DNA of 64,000 nucleotides. Source: RYN-230 sp963770545. GTDB lineage: Bacteria; Actinomycetota; Actinomycetes; Streptosporangiales; Streptosporangiaceae. The notes below the pieces were generated by a model, which ran no database searches, was not told the DNA's origin, and saw nothing but the letters and a program-made list of their open reading frames with translations. The translations under genes and the position numbers were made by a program. Below are positions 16,989-25,718 of the stretch, in pieces. Where the stretch lies: contig CAVYQF010000043.1 in NCBI GenBank assembly GCA_963770545.1, forward strand, positions 310,001 through 374,000. The letters run 5' to 3'. Positions within the stretch are counted from its first letter, which is position 1. Every line of letters starts with the position of its first letter.

Positions 16989-17645
16989 TTGACTCTGCTT
17001 CGCGTCGACGCCAGCATCCAGGGACCCGCTTCGGCCAGCAGCGCGCTCGCGGACCTGGTCCTCGCCGAGTTCACCGCCGCCCGCCCCGACGAGCCGGTCG
17101 TCACGCGCCATCTCGGGCAGCAGCCCGTGCCCGCCCAGGCCTGGGCGCTGGCGGTCGGCGGGGCCTTCACTCCTGAGGCCGACCGCACGCCCGACCAGGT
17201 GGAGGCGCTGAGCCTGGCCGCGAGCGTCGCCACGGAACTGGCCGACGCCGACGCCGCCGTGCTGGCCCTACCGCTCTACAACTTCGGCGTCTCCCAGCAC
17301 GTCAAGGCCTGGATTGACCTGGCCATCGCCGGAGCCCCGCCCGGAACCCGGCTGCTGGAGGGCAAGCCCGTCGTCCTGGTGACCACCCGCGGCGGCGCCT
17401 ACGGCCCTGGCACGCCGCGTGCGGGCTGGGACCACAGCACGGACTACCTGCGGCGCATCCTGGCTGACGTCTGGGGCGCCGAGCTCACCGTCATCGAGCG
17501 CGAGTTCACCCTGGTCGGCGTCAACCCAGCCCTCGACGAGTTCAGCCAGACGGCCGCCCAGATGAAGCAGGCCGCCGAGGAAGACGCGGCGAAGGCGGGC
17601 CGGGCCCTCGCTGACCGCTACCTTACGTCGGCCGGACTTTCCTGA
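16989..17645 (+). CDS. azoR: FMN-dependent NADH-azoreductase
   Basis: Flavodoxin-like quinone/azo reductase, 218 residues. The TTG at 16989 is chosen because GAGGAG lies about five bases upstream and the protein then begins TLLRVDASIQGPASASSALA, the FMN phosphate-binding strand and loop of the AcpD/AzoR family. The longer frame from 16860 would read through the operator region. PLYNFGVSQHVKAWIDL is the second hallmark, followed by VVLVTTRGGAYGPGTPR. The likely role is two-electron reduction of quinones and azo compounds. It is divergent from a MarR gene with two shared operator-like sites. Confidence 0.88.
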   Translation: MTLLRVDASIQGPASASSALADLVLAEFTAARPDEPVVTRHLGQQPVPAQAWALAVGGAFTPEADRTPDQVEALSLAASVATELADADAAVLALPLYNFGVSQHVKAWIDLAIAGAPPGTRLLEGKPVVLVTTRGGAYGPGTPRAGWDHSTDYLRRILADVWGAELTVIEREFTLVGVNPALDEFSQTAAQMKQAAEEDAAKAGRALADRYLTSAGLS

Positions 17646-17756
17646 GGCCCCGCTAGCCGGACGGGACGGAACGGCAGAAGCGACACCGGTTCCAGCCACG
17701 GTCGGCGGCTGTCCGCTGGCGCACCTGGCAGCGGCAGTGGCCGCCGTCCTCCCGGG

Positions 17757-18923
17757 CTACTTCAGCAGTTGCCTCGCCATGACCACGCGCTGGATCTGGT
17801 TGGTGCCCTCGTAGATCTGGGTGATCTTGGCGTCGCGCATCATCCGCTCGACCGGGTAGTCCCGGACGTAGCCGTAGCCGCCGAGCAACTGGACCGCGTC
17901 GGTGGTGACCTGCATCGCCGTGTCGGAGGCGAAGCACTTGCAGGCCGAGGAGAAGAAGGTCAGGTCGACGCTGCGGTCGCCGTCCATGGCCCGCTCGGAC
18001 TTGGCCGCGGCCGCGTAGGTGAGCTGCCGGGCCGCCTCCACCTTCATGGCCATGTCGGCCAGCATGAACTGGACCCCCTGGAACTCGGCGAGGGCCTGGC
18101 CGAACTGGTGCCGCTCCTTCACGTACCCCGTGGCGTAGTCCAGGGCACCCTGCGCGATGCCGATGGCCTGGGCGGCGATCGTGACCCGGGTGTGGTCCAG
18201 GGTGGCCAGCGCGGTGCGGAACCCGCTGCCCTCAGGCCCGATCATCCGGTCCGCGGGGATGGAGCAGTTGTCGAAGTACAGTTCCCGGGTCGGCGAGCCC
18301 TTGATGCCGAGCTTGTGCTCGGGGGCGCCGAATGAGAAGCCCGCGTCGTCCTTCTCCACCACGAAGGCCGAGATCCCGCCGGGGCCGGACGGGTCGGTCA
18401 CGGCCATCACCGTGTAGTACTGCGACACTCCGGCGTTCGTGATCCAGCGCTTGGTTCCGTTGAGGATAAAACGGTCACCATCGCGGACGGCGCGGGTCGA
18501 CATCGCGGCCGCATCAGAGCCGGCCTCCGGCTCGGACAGCGCGTAGGAGAACATCGCCTCACCCCGGGCGACCTGGGGCAGGTAGCGCTGCTTGAGCTCT
18601 TCGGAGCCGGCCAGCAGCAGCGGCACCGTGCCCAGCTTGTTCACCGCCGGGATCAGCGAGGACGTGGCGCACGCCCGGGCGACCTCCTCGATCACGATCG
18701 CCGTGGCGATCGCGTCCGCGCCCGCGCCGCCGTAGGCCTCAGGGATGTGCACCGCGGCGAAATCGTTCTTGGCCAGCGCCTCGAACACGTCCCAGGGGAA
18801 CTCCCCGGACTCGTCGATCTCGGCGGCCCTCGGCGCGATCTTGTCGTCGGCCAGGTCACGGATGGCCTCACGCAGCGCCTCATGCTCTTCGGTGAGCGCA
18901 AAAGCAGGATAGTCAGAACTCAT
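17757..18923 (-). CDS. Acyl-CoA dehydrogenase
   Basis: FAD-dependent acyl-CoA dehydrogenase of 388 residues, the normal family length. The three-domain layout is visible: N-terminal helices (ALREAIRDLADDKI), the central beta-domain with the flavin/substrate motif MFSYALSEPEAGSDAAAM and WITNAG, and the C-terminal helical domain with the catalytic Glu in IYEGTNQIQR. It oxidises an acyl-CoA at the alpha-beta position and passes electrons to ETF. The substrate may be a short or branched-chain acyl-CoA, but the gene stands alone and the specificity cannot be read reliably. Confidence 0.93.
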   Translation of the reverse strand: MSSDYPAFALTEEHEALREAIRDLADDKIAPRAAEIDESGEFPWDVFEALAKNDFAAVHIPEAYGGAGADAIATAIVIEEVARACATSSLIPAVNKLGTVPLLLAGSEELKQRYLPQVARGEAMFSYALSEPEAGSDAAAMSTRAVRDGDRFILNGTKRWITNAGVSQYYTVMAVTDPSGPGGISAFVVEKDDAGFSFGAPEHKLGIKGSPTRELYFDNCSIPADRMIGPEGSGFRTALATLDHTRVTIAAQAIGIAQGALDYATGYVKERHQFGQALAEFQGVQFMLADMAMKVEAARQLTYAAAAKSERAMDGDRSVDLTFFSSACKCFASDTAMQVTTDAVQLLGGYGYVRDYPVERMMRDAKITQIYEGTNQIQRVVMARQLLK

Positions 18924-19143
18924 GCCCCGATAGTAGGCGGCGGCCCCGCCACCACCAGGGACCGAGGGCCGCCCTGCCGATCAGGACCAGGCTGGAGCGA
19001 CAGCGGGCCTTGACCAAATTTCGATGTTCGGTTTACGTGTTCTTTACTGATCGGCTCAGGCGGGGGAGGGATGTCTGCCGTCAGGCCTCAAGCTGCCTGA
19101 TGGCGCCGCCGCCCCGCAGGCAGGCAACCAGGGGGGTAGCTGC

Positions 19144-20181
19144 ATGAAGAATCTGGATGGCATGGCCTTAGGACTGAACCAGGATGGGCAGCTGGAAGCC
19201 GTGCTCACGGCCGGGCAGGGACTGGGCCCCGCTGCCCTCTGGCATGGGGAAGTCCGGCCCTTCTGGAACGGCTCGACTTCGCTCGGACAGCCTGCTGGCG
19301 GCGCACTGAACTGCGGGCCGGCCGTGGCGCGCAACGCAGACGGGCGGCTGGAGGCGGCCGTGATCGGCAATGACCTGGCCGTGTGACACGCCAGCCAGAG
19401 CGGCCCTGGGCCGGACTGGACCGGCTGGCACCTGCTGGGGCAGCCGGGCGGGGAGCCAGTCATCGAGGCACCGCAGGTCCCTGCACCTGCAGTACCTTCC
19501 GCCATACCGGTGGACCCGACGCCGGTTCTCGCGAGCAACGCCGACGGTCGTCTCGAAGTGTTCGTCGTGCGTGCCGATCAGACCGTCTGGCACTGCGGGC
19601 AGACTCAGCCCAACGGCGACTGGTCGGACTGGGAATCGATGGACTTCCCGCATGAGGCTGAACTTGGCGGGCTCGCCGCGGCGCGGAATCAGGACGGCCG
19701 CCTGGAACTATTCGTGGTCGGTCAAGGCGGAGTCCGCCGGCACCGCTGGCAGACCCAGCCCGGCGGCAGCTGGTCGGACTGGAAATCGCTGGATACGCGG
19801 GGAGGAGGGTTCGCTAGGGTAGCCGCGGCGCCGGGGCCTGCCGCACGCCTGGTGATCTTCGCTACTGAGCGGCCGGCCTATACCAGCACCGGGGAGCACA
19901 ACGGTGGCGAGGTGCTGTGGCAACGGTCGCAGATCACCCCGGGCGGCGCCTGGTCGCCGTGGGAATCATGGAAGCGGATGCTGTCACTTGGCCAGGCCGG
20001 CCCACTCCGGCTTCCCGGGCTCATCCGGACACCAGTGCTGGCGGCAGACTACGAGGAGCAACTGGGACTGTACCTGTGGTTCTCCGAGGGCACCGAGCTG
20101 TACCAGTACGTCCTGTTCGGGATAGATCCTGCCAAGCAGTCCCAATGGGGCGCCGGCTCCTTGAGGTTCGCGACCAGCTGA
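19144..20181 (+). pseudogene. PLL/tachylectin-like repeat lectin with in-frame TGA
   Basis: A single frame from ATG 19144 (GGGGGGT ribosome site) to 20181 encodes about 345 residues of repeats with the pattern NxDGRLExxVxGxDxxxWHxxQ, matching beta-propeller or PLL-like lectin repeats. The frame is open except for a TGA at 19384-19386. In the repeats that codon lines up with Trp (QTVWHCGQTQP in the next repeat; LAV-stop-HASQSGPGP here), so TGG changed to TGA is the simplest explanation. The sequence after the stop (DWTGWHLLGQPGG) keeps the repeat pattern. Recent nonsense mutation, sequencing error or readthrough are all possible. No signal peptide is visible. Confidence 0.7.
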
Positions 20182-20230
20182 TACCTGATCCCAGGACACG
20201 CGAGTCAGCCTGGGCTCGCTACCCGCCAGG

Positions 20231-20743
20231 TCAGCCTGGCGCCGGCCCGCGGAGCCGCTCCCGGAGGGCCGCGCCCTTGGCCTCGGCCTGGCCACGCAAC
20301 TGCTCCTGGAAGGCCGTCATTTTCGCGCGGAGCCGGTCGTCGCCTACGCCGAGGATGCGGACGGCGAGCAGGCCGGCGTTGCGGGCCCCGCCGACCGCCA
20401 CGGTGGCGACCGGGATGCCCGCGGGCATCTGCACGATGGACAGCAGCGAGTCCAGGCCGTCCAGGTACTTGAGCGGTACCGGCACCCCGATCACCGGCAG
20501 CGGGGTCACCGCGGCCAGCATGCCCGGCAGGTGAGCCGCGCCCCCCGCCCCGGCGATGATGACCCGCAAGCCGCGGCCTTCGGCCTCGCTGCCGTAGCGG
20601 ATCATGTCATGGGGCATCCGGTGCGCGGACACGACGTCGGCCTCGTACGGTACCCCGAACTCGTCCAGCACCGCACCCGCGGCCTGCATCACCGGCCAGT
20701 CGGAGTCGCTGCCCATGACCAGGCCGGCCACCGGGCGGCTCAC
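20231..20743 (-). CDS. purE: N5-carboxyaminoimidazole ribonucleotide mutase
   Basis: PurE, 170 residues, which converts N5-CAIR to CAIR in de novo purine synthesis. The phosphate-binding loop GSDSDWPVM and the SAHRMP motif with the catalytic His are intact, as is AGAGGAAHLPGM. The gene is directly downstream of purK with a 4-base overlap, the normal purK-purE arrangement, so the two act in sequence. The start is the ATG at 20743. Confidence 0.96.
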   Translation of the reverse strand: MSRPVAGLVMGSDSDWPVMQAAGAVLDEFGVPYEADVVSAHRMPHDMIRYGSEAEGRGLRVIIAGAGGAAHLPGMLAAVTPLPVIGVPVPLKYLDGLDSLLSIVQMPAGIPVATVAVGGARNAGLLAVRILGVGDDRLRAKMTAFQEQLRGQAEAKGAALRERLRGPAPG

Positions 20744-21918
20744 TCCGCCGGCTCCTTGCCGGTCCCCAGGTAGCTGGCCGCCCGGGTGGCCCGGTCGCGG
20801 AGCGCCGCGACGTCGGTCCCCGCCACGGTGACGTGCCCGATCTTGCGGCCGGGCCGGGCCGCCTTGCCGTACATGTGCACCTTCACCCCCGGGTCGCCCG
20901 CCATCACGTGAATGTAGCGGTCGTACACGTCCGGGCCCGCACCAGCCAGGTCCGCGGCCCCGAACACGTTAGCCATGACCACCTGCGGCGCGACCGGCTG
21001 CGGCGCGCCCAGCGGCAGGTCCAGCACCGCCCGCAGATGCTGCTCGAACTGAGAGGTCACAGCTCCCTCGATGGTCCAGTGGCCGCTGTTGTGCGGCCGC
21101 ATGGCCAGCTCGTTCACCAGGAGCCCGCGCGGGGTCTCGAACAGCTCCACGGCCAGCAGGCCGGTCACCCCCAGCGCGTCCGCGAGTTCCAGGGCCAGCC
21201 GTTGCGCGTCCTCAGCGAGGATCGCGGCCAGCCCGGGCGCGGGCGCGAGCACCTCCCGGCAGACCCCGTCGCGCTGCACGGTCTGCACGACCGGATAGGC
21301 CGCCCCCTGCCGGTGCGGGGACCTGGCCACCAGCGCGGCCAGCTCGCGGACGAACGGGACGTGCTCCTCGGCGAGCAGGGGCACCCCGTATCCCAGCACC
21401 TCGGCCGCCTGATCCGGCCCCTCGCATACCCAGACGCCGCGGCCGTCGTAGCCGCCCCGGACCGCCTTCAGCACGACCGGCCAGCCCACCTGGGCGGCGA
21501 ACACGGCCACGTCCTGCGGGCTGGCCACCGGCGCGTACCGCGGGCAGGGAGCACCCAGCCGGCTCAGCTCGTCCCGCATGGCCAGCTTGTCCTGGGCGTA
21601 CCGGAGCGCGGCTCCGCCCGGCGCCACGGCCACCCCGCCCCCGGCCAGCGCGTCCAGGTGCTCGCCCGGCACGTGCTCGTGATCGAAGGTGACCACGTCG
21701 CACCCGGCGGCGAAGCTCAGCAGGTCATCGAGGCGGTGATAGTCGCCGACCGTGGTGTCCGGGCAGACCAGGGCGGCGCTGTCGTCCGGCCGGTCGGCCA
21801 GCACCCGGAAGCCGATGCCGAGCGGGATCGACGCCTGGTAGGTCATCCGGGCCAGCTGCCCGGCGCCGACCATGCCCACGACCGGAGCAGCAGGGCCGGC
21901 CTGCCGTGTATCGCTCAC
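20740..21918 (-). CDS. purK: N5-carboxyaminoimidazole ribonucleotide synthase
   Basis: PurK, an ATP-grasp enzyme of about 392 residues making N5-CAIR from AIR, bicarbonate and ATP. The N-terminus carries VVGMVGAGQLARMTYQA and the ATP-grasp core shows WPVVLKAVRGGYDGRGVWV and EEHVPFVRELAALVARS; EMRPHNSGHWTIEG-like residues (here AMRPHNSGHWTIEG) close the active site. GTG 21918 is preferred over ATG 21984, which would add 22 Arg-rich residues absent from the family. Overlaps purE by 4 bases. Confidence 0.94.
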   Translation of the reverse strand: MSDTRQAGPAAPVVGMVGAGQLARMTYQASIPLGIGFRVLADRPDDSAALVCPDTTVGDYHRLDDLLSFAAGCDVVTFDHEHVPGEHLDALAGGGVAVAPGGAALRYAQDKLAMRDELSRLGAPCPRYAPVASPQDVAVFAAQVGWPVVLKAVRGGYDGRGVWVCEGPDQAAEVLGYGVPLLAEEHVPFVRELAALVARSPHRQGAAYPVVQTVQRDGVCREVLAPAPGLAAILAEDAQRLALELADALGVTGLLAVELFETPRGLLVNELAMRPHNSGHWTIEGAVTSQFEQHLRAVLDLPLGAPQPVAPQVVMANVFGAADLAGAGPDVYDRYIHVMAGDPGVKVHMYGKAARPGRKIGHVTVAGTDVAALRDRATRAASYLGTGKEPAE

Positions 21919-22148
21919 CCGCCGTAGCCTACGAGGCAGGACGCGGGCCCCGCACTCCTGGCCCGCCCCGGCCAGTCGCCTCACTGGGCCGGCGGGCTCA
22001 ACCCGGTCGTCGGTCCCGGCGTTACGACAACGTCACCGGCGGTGTATCGCATACGAAACAACTCCCGGCCATAGTGCGATTTATCATCGGCGTGTTTGCC
22101 GGGCCAGCAGCCGGAAACCCCGGGCGTGAGCCCCGAAGGAGCGAGTAG

Positions 22149-23600
22149 ATGGCGGCACCTGAGCAGGAGAGGCGTTCGGTCCTGGAGGAGGAACCGCCCC
22201 CGGGTGTGGTGGTCCGGGAAGGTACCTACGGCACGAAGATCGCCGCCGTCGAACCCGGTGGGGCCGAGTTCATCCCGCTGAACGAGCGGCATGGCCGGCC
22301 GTTGCAGCTGTTCTGGACCTGGACCTCGCCGAACTTCGAGTTCGCGACGGTCTTCGTGGGCGTCATCGGGGTGGCGTTCTTTGGCCTGAACTTCTGGCAG
22401 GCGCTGCTGGCGATAGTGATCGGCACCGGGATCGGCTCCGTCACCCACGGCCTGCTGTCCGCGCGGGGGCCGCAGTACGGCGTGCCGCAGATGGTGCTGT
22501 CCCGGCTCGGCTTCGGTTACTGGGGGAACGTGCTCCCGGCCGGGCTGAACTCGCTCACCGCCGGGATCGGCTGGTTCGCCGTGAACAGCGTCAGCGGCAC
22601 CTTCGCGCTGAACACGCTGACCCATCTGCCCAAGTGGCTCTGCCTGGTGATCATCGTGGCGATCCAGCTGGTGATCGCGTTCTTCGGGCACAACCTGGTG
22701 CATGCGTTCGAGCGGTACGCGTTCCCGGTCCTGGCCGTCATCTTCGTGATCGCCGTGTGCTGGATCTTCGCCAAGTCCAGCCCCGGCGCACCCTCGCACG
22801 GCGGCGGGGTCGGCGGCTTCCTGATCACGCTGGGAGCGGCGTTCGGCTACGCGGTGGGCTGGAACCCCTACGCCGCCGACTACACCCGCTACTTCGCCCC
22901 GGACACCAGCAAGGTGGCCGTGGCCCTGTGGTCCGGCCTCGGCGTGTTCGTGTCCTGCGTCCTGCTCGAGGCGGCCGGGGCCGCGTCCGCCACCGTGACC
23001 GGCATCGGCGCGATCAACGCCAACCCCACCAGCGCGTTCACCGGCCACCTGCCCACCTTCCTGGCCGACGTCACCCTGCTGGCCATCGCGCTCGGCTCGA
23101 TCGCCGCGAACGTGCTGAACATCTACTCCGGCGCGCTGTCGTTCACCGCGATGGGCATCAAGCTGCCCCTGGCCCTGCGCCGGGCCATCGTGGCCGGCGT
23201 GTTCGGCGTGATCGGGTTCATCGTCGCGCTCACCGGGCTGCATGACGCGGGCACCAAGTACAACAACTTCCTGCTGGTCATCGCCTACTGGATCGCTCCC
23301 TGGCTGGCCGTGATGTTCTGCGACCAGTTCCTGCGCCGCCGCCAGCACCCGCGGGATCTGGAACGCCTGCTGTTCGACACCAAGTACGCGAACTGGGCCG
23401 GCCCCGTGGCCATGCTGGTCGGCGTGGTGGTGTCGATCATCTTGTTCTCGAACCAGACCGAGTACGTCGGCATCGTGCCCAAGCACGTCCCGCAGGTCGG
23501 CGACCTGACCTTCGAGGCCGGCTTCCTCATCACCGCCCTCATCTACCTGACCTGGCACGCCCTAACCGACCGCCGCCACTTGGCCGCGGTCACGGCCTAA
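22149..23600 (+). CDS. NCS1-family nucleobase permease
   Basis: Membrane transporter of 483 residues, with about 12 hydrophobic segments, of the nucleobase:cation symporter-1 family (cytosine, purine, hydantoin or thiamine transporters). The family marks FWTWTSPNFEFATVFVG, GVPQMVLSRLGFG and GYAVGWNPYAADYTRYF are present. The start ATG follows GAAGGAG by seven bases. The gene is divergent from purK, which fits purine salvage, but the substrate is not determined. A strong hairpin follows the stop codon. Confidence 0.9.
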   Translation: MAAPEQERRSVLEEEPPPGVVVREGTYGTKIAAVEPGGAEFIPLNERHGRPLQLFWTWTSPNFEFATVFVGVIGVAFFGLNFWQALLAIVIGTGIGSVTHGLLSARGPQYGVPQMVLSRLGFGYWGNVLPAGLNSLTAGIGWFAVNSVSGTFALNTLTHLPKWLCLVIIVAIQLVIAFFGHNLVHAFERYAFPVLAVIFVIAVCWIFAKSSPGAPSHGGGVGGFLITLGAAFGYAVGWNPYAADYTRYFAPDTSKVAVALWSGLGVFVSCVLLEAAGAASATVTGIGAINANPTSAFTGHLPTFLADVTLLAIALGSIAANVLNIYSGALSFTAMGIKLPLALRRAIVAGVFGVIGFIVALTGLHDAGTKYNNFLLVIAYWIAPWLAVMFCDQFLRRRQHPRDLERLLFDTKYANWAGPVAMLVGVVVSIILFSNQTEYVGIVPKHVPQVGDLTFEAGFLITALIYLTWHALTDRRHLAAVTA

Positions 23601-23602
23601 TT

Positions 23603-23638
23603 AGTCCGGGGGGTCCAGGGGGGTCGCCCCCCCGGACT
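23603..23638. terminator. Bidirectional hairpin terminator
   Basis: AGTCCGGGGGG (23603-23613) pairs with CCCCCCCGGACT (23627-23638). It lies between the stop codons of the NCS1 permease (+) and the histidine kinase (-), so it can end both transcripts. Confidence 0.75.
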
Positions 23639-23639
23639 A

Positions 23640-24923
23640 TTAGGCGGGGCCCGTCACGACCGGCGTCTCATCCATCCCGCTCAGCCCGCGCGGCAGGAAC
23701 ACGGCGAACACGGCCGGCCGCGGCCGGACCAGGACCACGTTGGCCCCGTCCGCCGTGGCCACGTCGCGGGCCAGCGCCAGGCCCAGCCCGGTTCCGCCGG
23801 GACGGCCGCTGACGTTGCGCTCGAAGATGCGCGGGGCCAGGTCGTGCGGGACGCCCCGGCCCTCGTCCCTGACCTCGGCCACCACCGACTTAGGGGTCCG
23901 CGAAGTCCGGATGGTGACCGTGCCCGCCCCGTGGACCAGCGCGTTGTCGAGCAGGGTGGCGATCACCTGGCTCAGGGCCCCGGGAGAGATGTAGGCGGAC
24001 AGGCCCTTCTCCCCCGCCACCTCCAGCTTGCGGTTGGCCCGTCGGAACGCCGGATCCCACTCGATGACCTGCTGGGCGATCACGTCGTCGATGGCCAGCA
24101 GCGACGGGACTCCGCGGGCCGCCCGCCGGGTCCGGCCCAGCAGCTGGCTGACCACCTCGGTGAGCCGCTCGGTCTGGGCCAGGGCGGCCGCCCCCTCCTC
24201 CCGGACCGCGTCGGAGTCCCCGGCGGCGGCGATCATCTCCTCCAGCCGCATCGACAGCGCGGTGAGCGGGGTGCGCAACTGGTGGGAGGCGTCCGTGGCG
24301 AAGTCGCGCTCCGCGGACAGCAGGTCGGTGATGCGCTGCGCCGAGCCGTCCAGCCCTTCGGCGAGCCGGTCCAGTTCGGCCACCCCGTACCTGCGGCCCA
24401 GCGGGCGCGAGTCACCCAGGCCGAGCCGGTCCGCCGCGCTGGCGAGTTCCTCCAGTGGCCGGGTCAGCCGCCGCGCCTGCAAGATGGCCAGTGCCACCGC
24501 CACCGCCACGGCCGCCAGGGCGAGCGCGCCGATCAGCGCGAGGGCGGCGGTCAGCCGGCCGTACTCGACCGAGTCGTCGGCGGCCACGGTGACCCGGAAG
24601 TCTTTGGTCACCGCCTGCCTGATGATGGCGCCGCCGGACTCGGGGCGATCCCCGACGGTGAACTCCGGCTGCCCTTCCTCCCGGACGCTGATGTAGGGGT
24701 CCGGCAGCGAGTGGGCCGCGGCGGCGACCTCCTGCACCGCGGGCGGCAGGCCGCCGTTCACCCGGTTCTGCAGCGTCTTGGCCACCGTGGTCGCGTCCCG
24801 CTGCACCTGCCGGTCCGCGGCGCTGATCTGCAGCCGGCTGAGCACGAAGGCCAGCGGGAGACCCAGCAGCAGAACGGCCGTCACCGCCACCACGAGCGTC
24901 GAGACGAGCAGGCGGCGGCGCAT
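23640..24923 (-). CDS. Two-component sensor histidine kinase
   Basis: Membrane sensor kinase of 427 residues. One membrane segment at about 5-30, an extracytoplasmic sensor of about 90 residues, a second membrane segment near 123-148, then HAMP, the DHp domain with the phospho-acceptor His214 in DASHQLRTPL, and a GHKL ATPase domain (VIATLLDNALVHG, VRDEGRGVP, GGTGLGLALAR). The stimulus is unknown. Its gene follows the response regulator with 25 bases between them. Confidence 0.94.
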   Translation of the reverse strand: MRRRLLVSTLVVAVTAVLLLGLPLAFVLSRLQISAADRQVQRDATTVAKTLQNRVNGGLPPAVQEVAAAAHSLPDPYISVREEGQPEFTVGDRPESGGAIIRQAVTKDFRVTVAADDSVEYGRLTAALALIGALALAAVAVAVALAILQARRLTRPLEELASAADRLGLGDSRPLGRRYGVAELDRLAEGLDGSAQRITDLLSAERDFATDASHQLRTPLTALSMRLEEMIAAAGDSDAVREEGAAALAQTERLTEVVSQLLGRTRRAARGVPSLLAIDDVIAQQVIEWDPAFRRANRKLEVAGEKGLSAYISPGALSQVIATLLDNALVHGAGTVTIRTSRTPKSVVAEVRDEGRGVPHDLAPRIFERNVSGRPGGTGLGLALARDVATADGANVVLVRPRPAVFAVFLPRGLSGMDETPVVTGPA

Positions 24924-24948
24924 GGGTCAGTGACCACCCTGGAGGCGG

Positions 24949-25620
24949 TCAGTCCCCTCGCTCGAAACGGAAACCCACCCCGCGGACCGTGGTGATGTAG
25001 CGCGGGTTGTGCGCATCATCGCCGAGCTTGCGGCGCAGCCACGAAATGTGCATGTCCAGCGTCTTGGTGGACCCCCACCACTTGCTGTCCCAGACCTCCC
25101 GCATGATCTGCTCACGGGTGACCACCTTCCCCGCGTCAGCGACCAGCACGCTCAGCAGGTCGAACTCTTTCGTGGTGAGTTCGAGTTCGGTGTCACCGAT
25201 CCAGGCCCGCCGGGCATCCGCATCGACCCGGACTCCCTGCACGACGTTGGTCTCCGGGGTACCGCGCCGGAGCAGGGCGCGGACCCGGGCCAGCAGTTCG
25301 GCGAGCCGGAACGGCTTGGTCACGTAGTCGTCGGCCCCCGCGTCGAGGCCGATGACGGTGTCCACCTCATCCGCGCGGGCGGTGAGGATCAGCACCGGCA
25401 CCGTCTGACCGTCAGATCGCAGCCGGCGGCACACTTCGAGACCATCCAGCCGGGGCAGCCCGATGTCGAGCACGATCAGGTCAATTCCGCCGGCCAGGGC
25501 CACTTCGAGGGTCCCCGGCCCATCGGCCGACACGTCAACGTCGTACCCCTCACGGCGCAGCGCCCGGGCCAACGGCTCCGAGATGGAGGTGTCATCCTCT
25601 GCGAGCAGAACACAGGTCAT
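24949..25620 (-). CDS. OmpR-family response regulator
   Basis: DNA-binding response regulator of 223 residues: receiver domain with acidic pocket EDD (8-10), phospho-acceptor Asp52 (LIVLDIGLPRLDG) and the conserved Lys in VTKPF, followed by an OmpR/PhoB winged helix (LTTKEFDLLSVLV ... TLDMHISWLRRKLG). Paired with the sensor kinase encoded just downstream. Target genes are unknown. Confidence 0.95.
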   Translation of the reverse strand: MTCVLLAEDDTSISEPLARALRREGYDVDVSADGPGTLEVALAGGIDLIVLDIGLPRLDGLEVCRRLRSDGQTVPVLILTARADEVDTVIGLDAGADDYVTKPFRLAELLARVRALLRRGTPETNVVQGVRVDADARRAWIGDTELELTTKEFDLLSVLVADAGKVVTREQIMREVWDSKWWGSTKTLDMHISWLRRKLGDDAHNPRYITTVRGVGFRFERGD

Positions 25621-25718
25621 GCACAGATGCTACGGCGTGAATCTCGATGCTTCTCCGTTACGGCGAGTCGATTAGGCCCGCAGTCACCTGCGATTCCGTG
25701 CCCAACCGGGCGACTTGG

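Noticed and set aside
21919..22148. Possible riboswitch upstream of the NCS1 permease gene
   Set aside because: Some stems can be drawn, but no known riboswitch core (purine, TPP or PreQ1) could be matched by eye.
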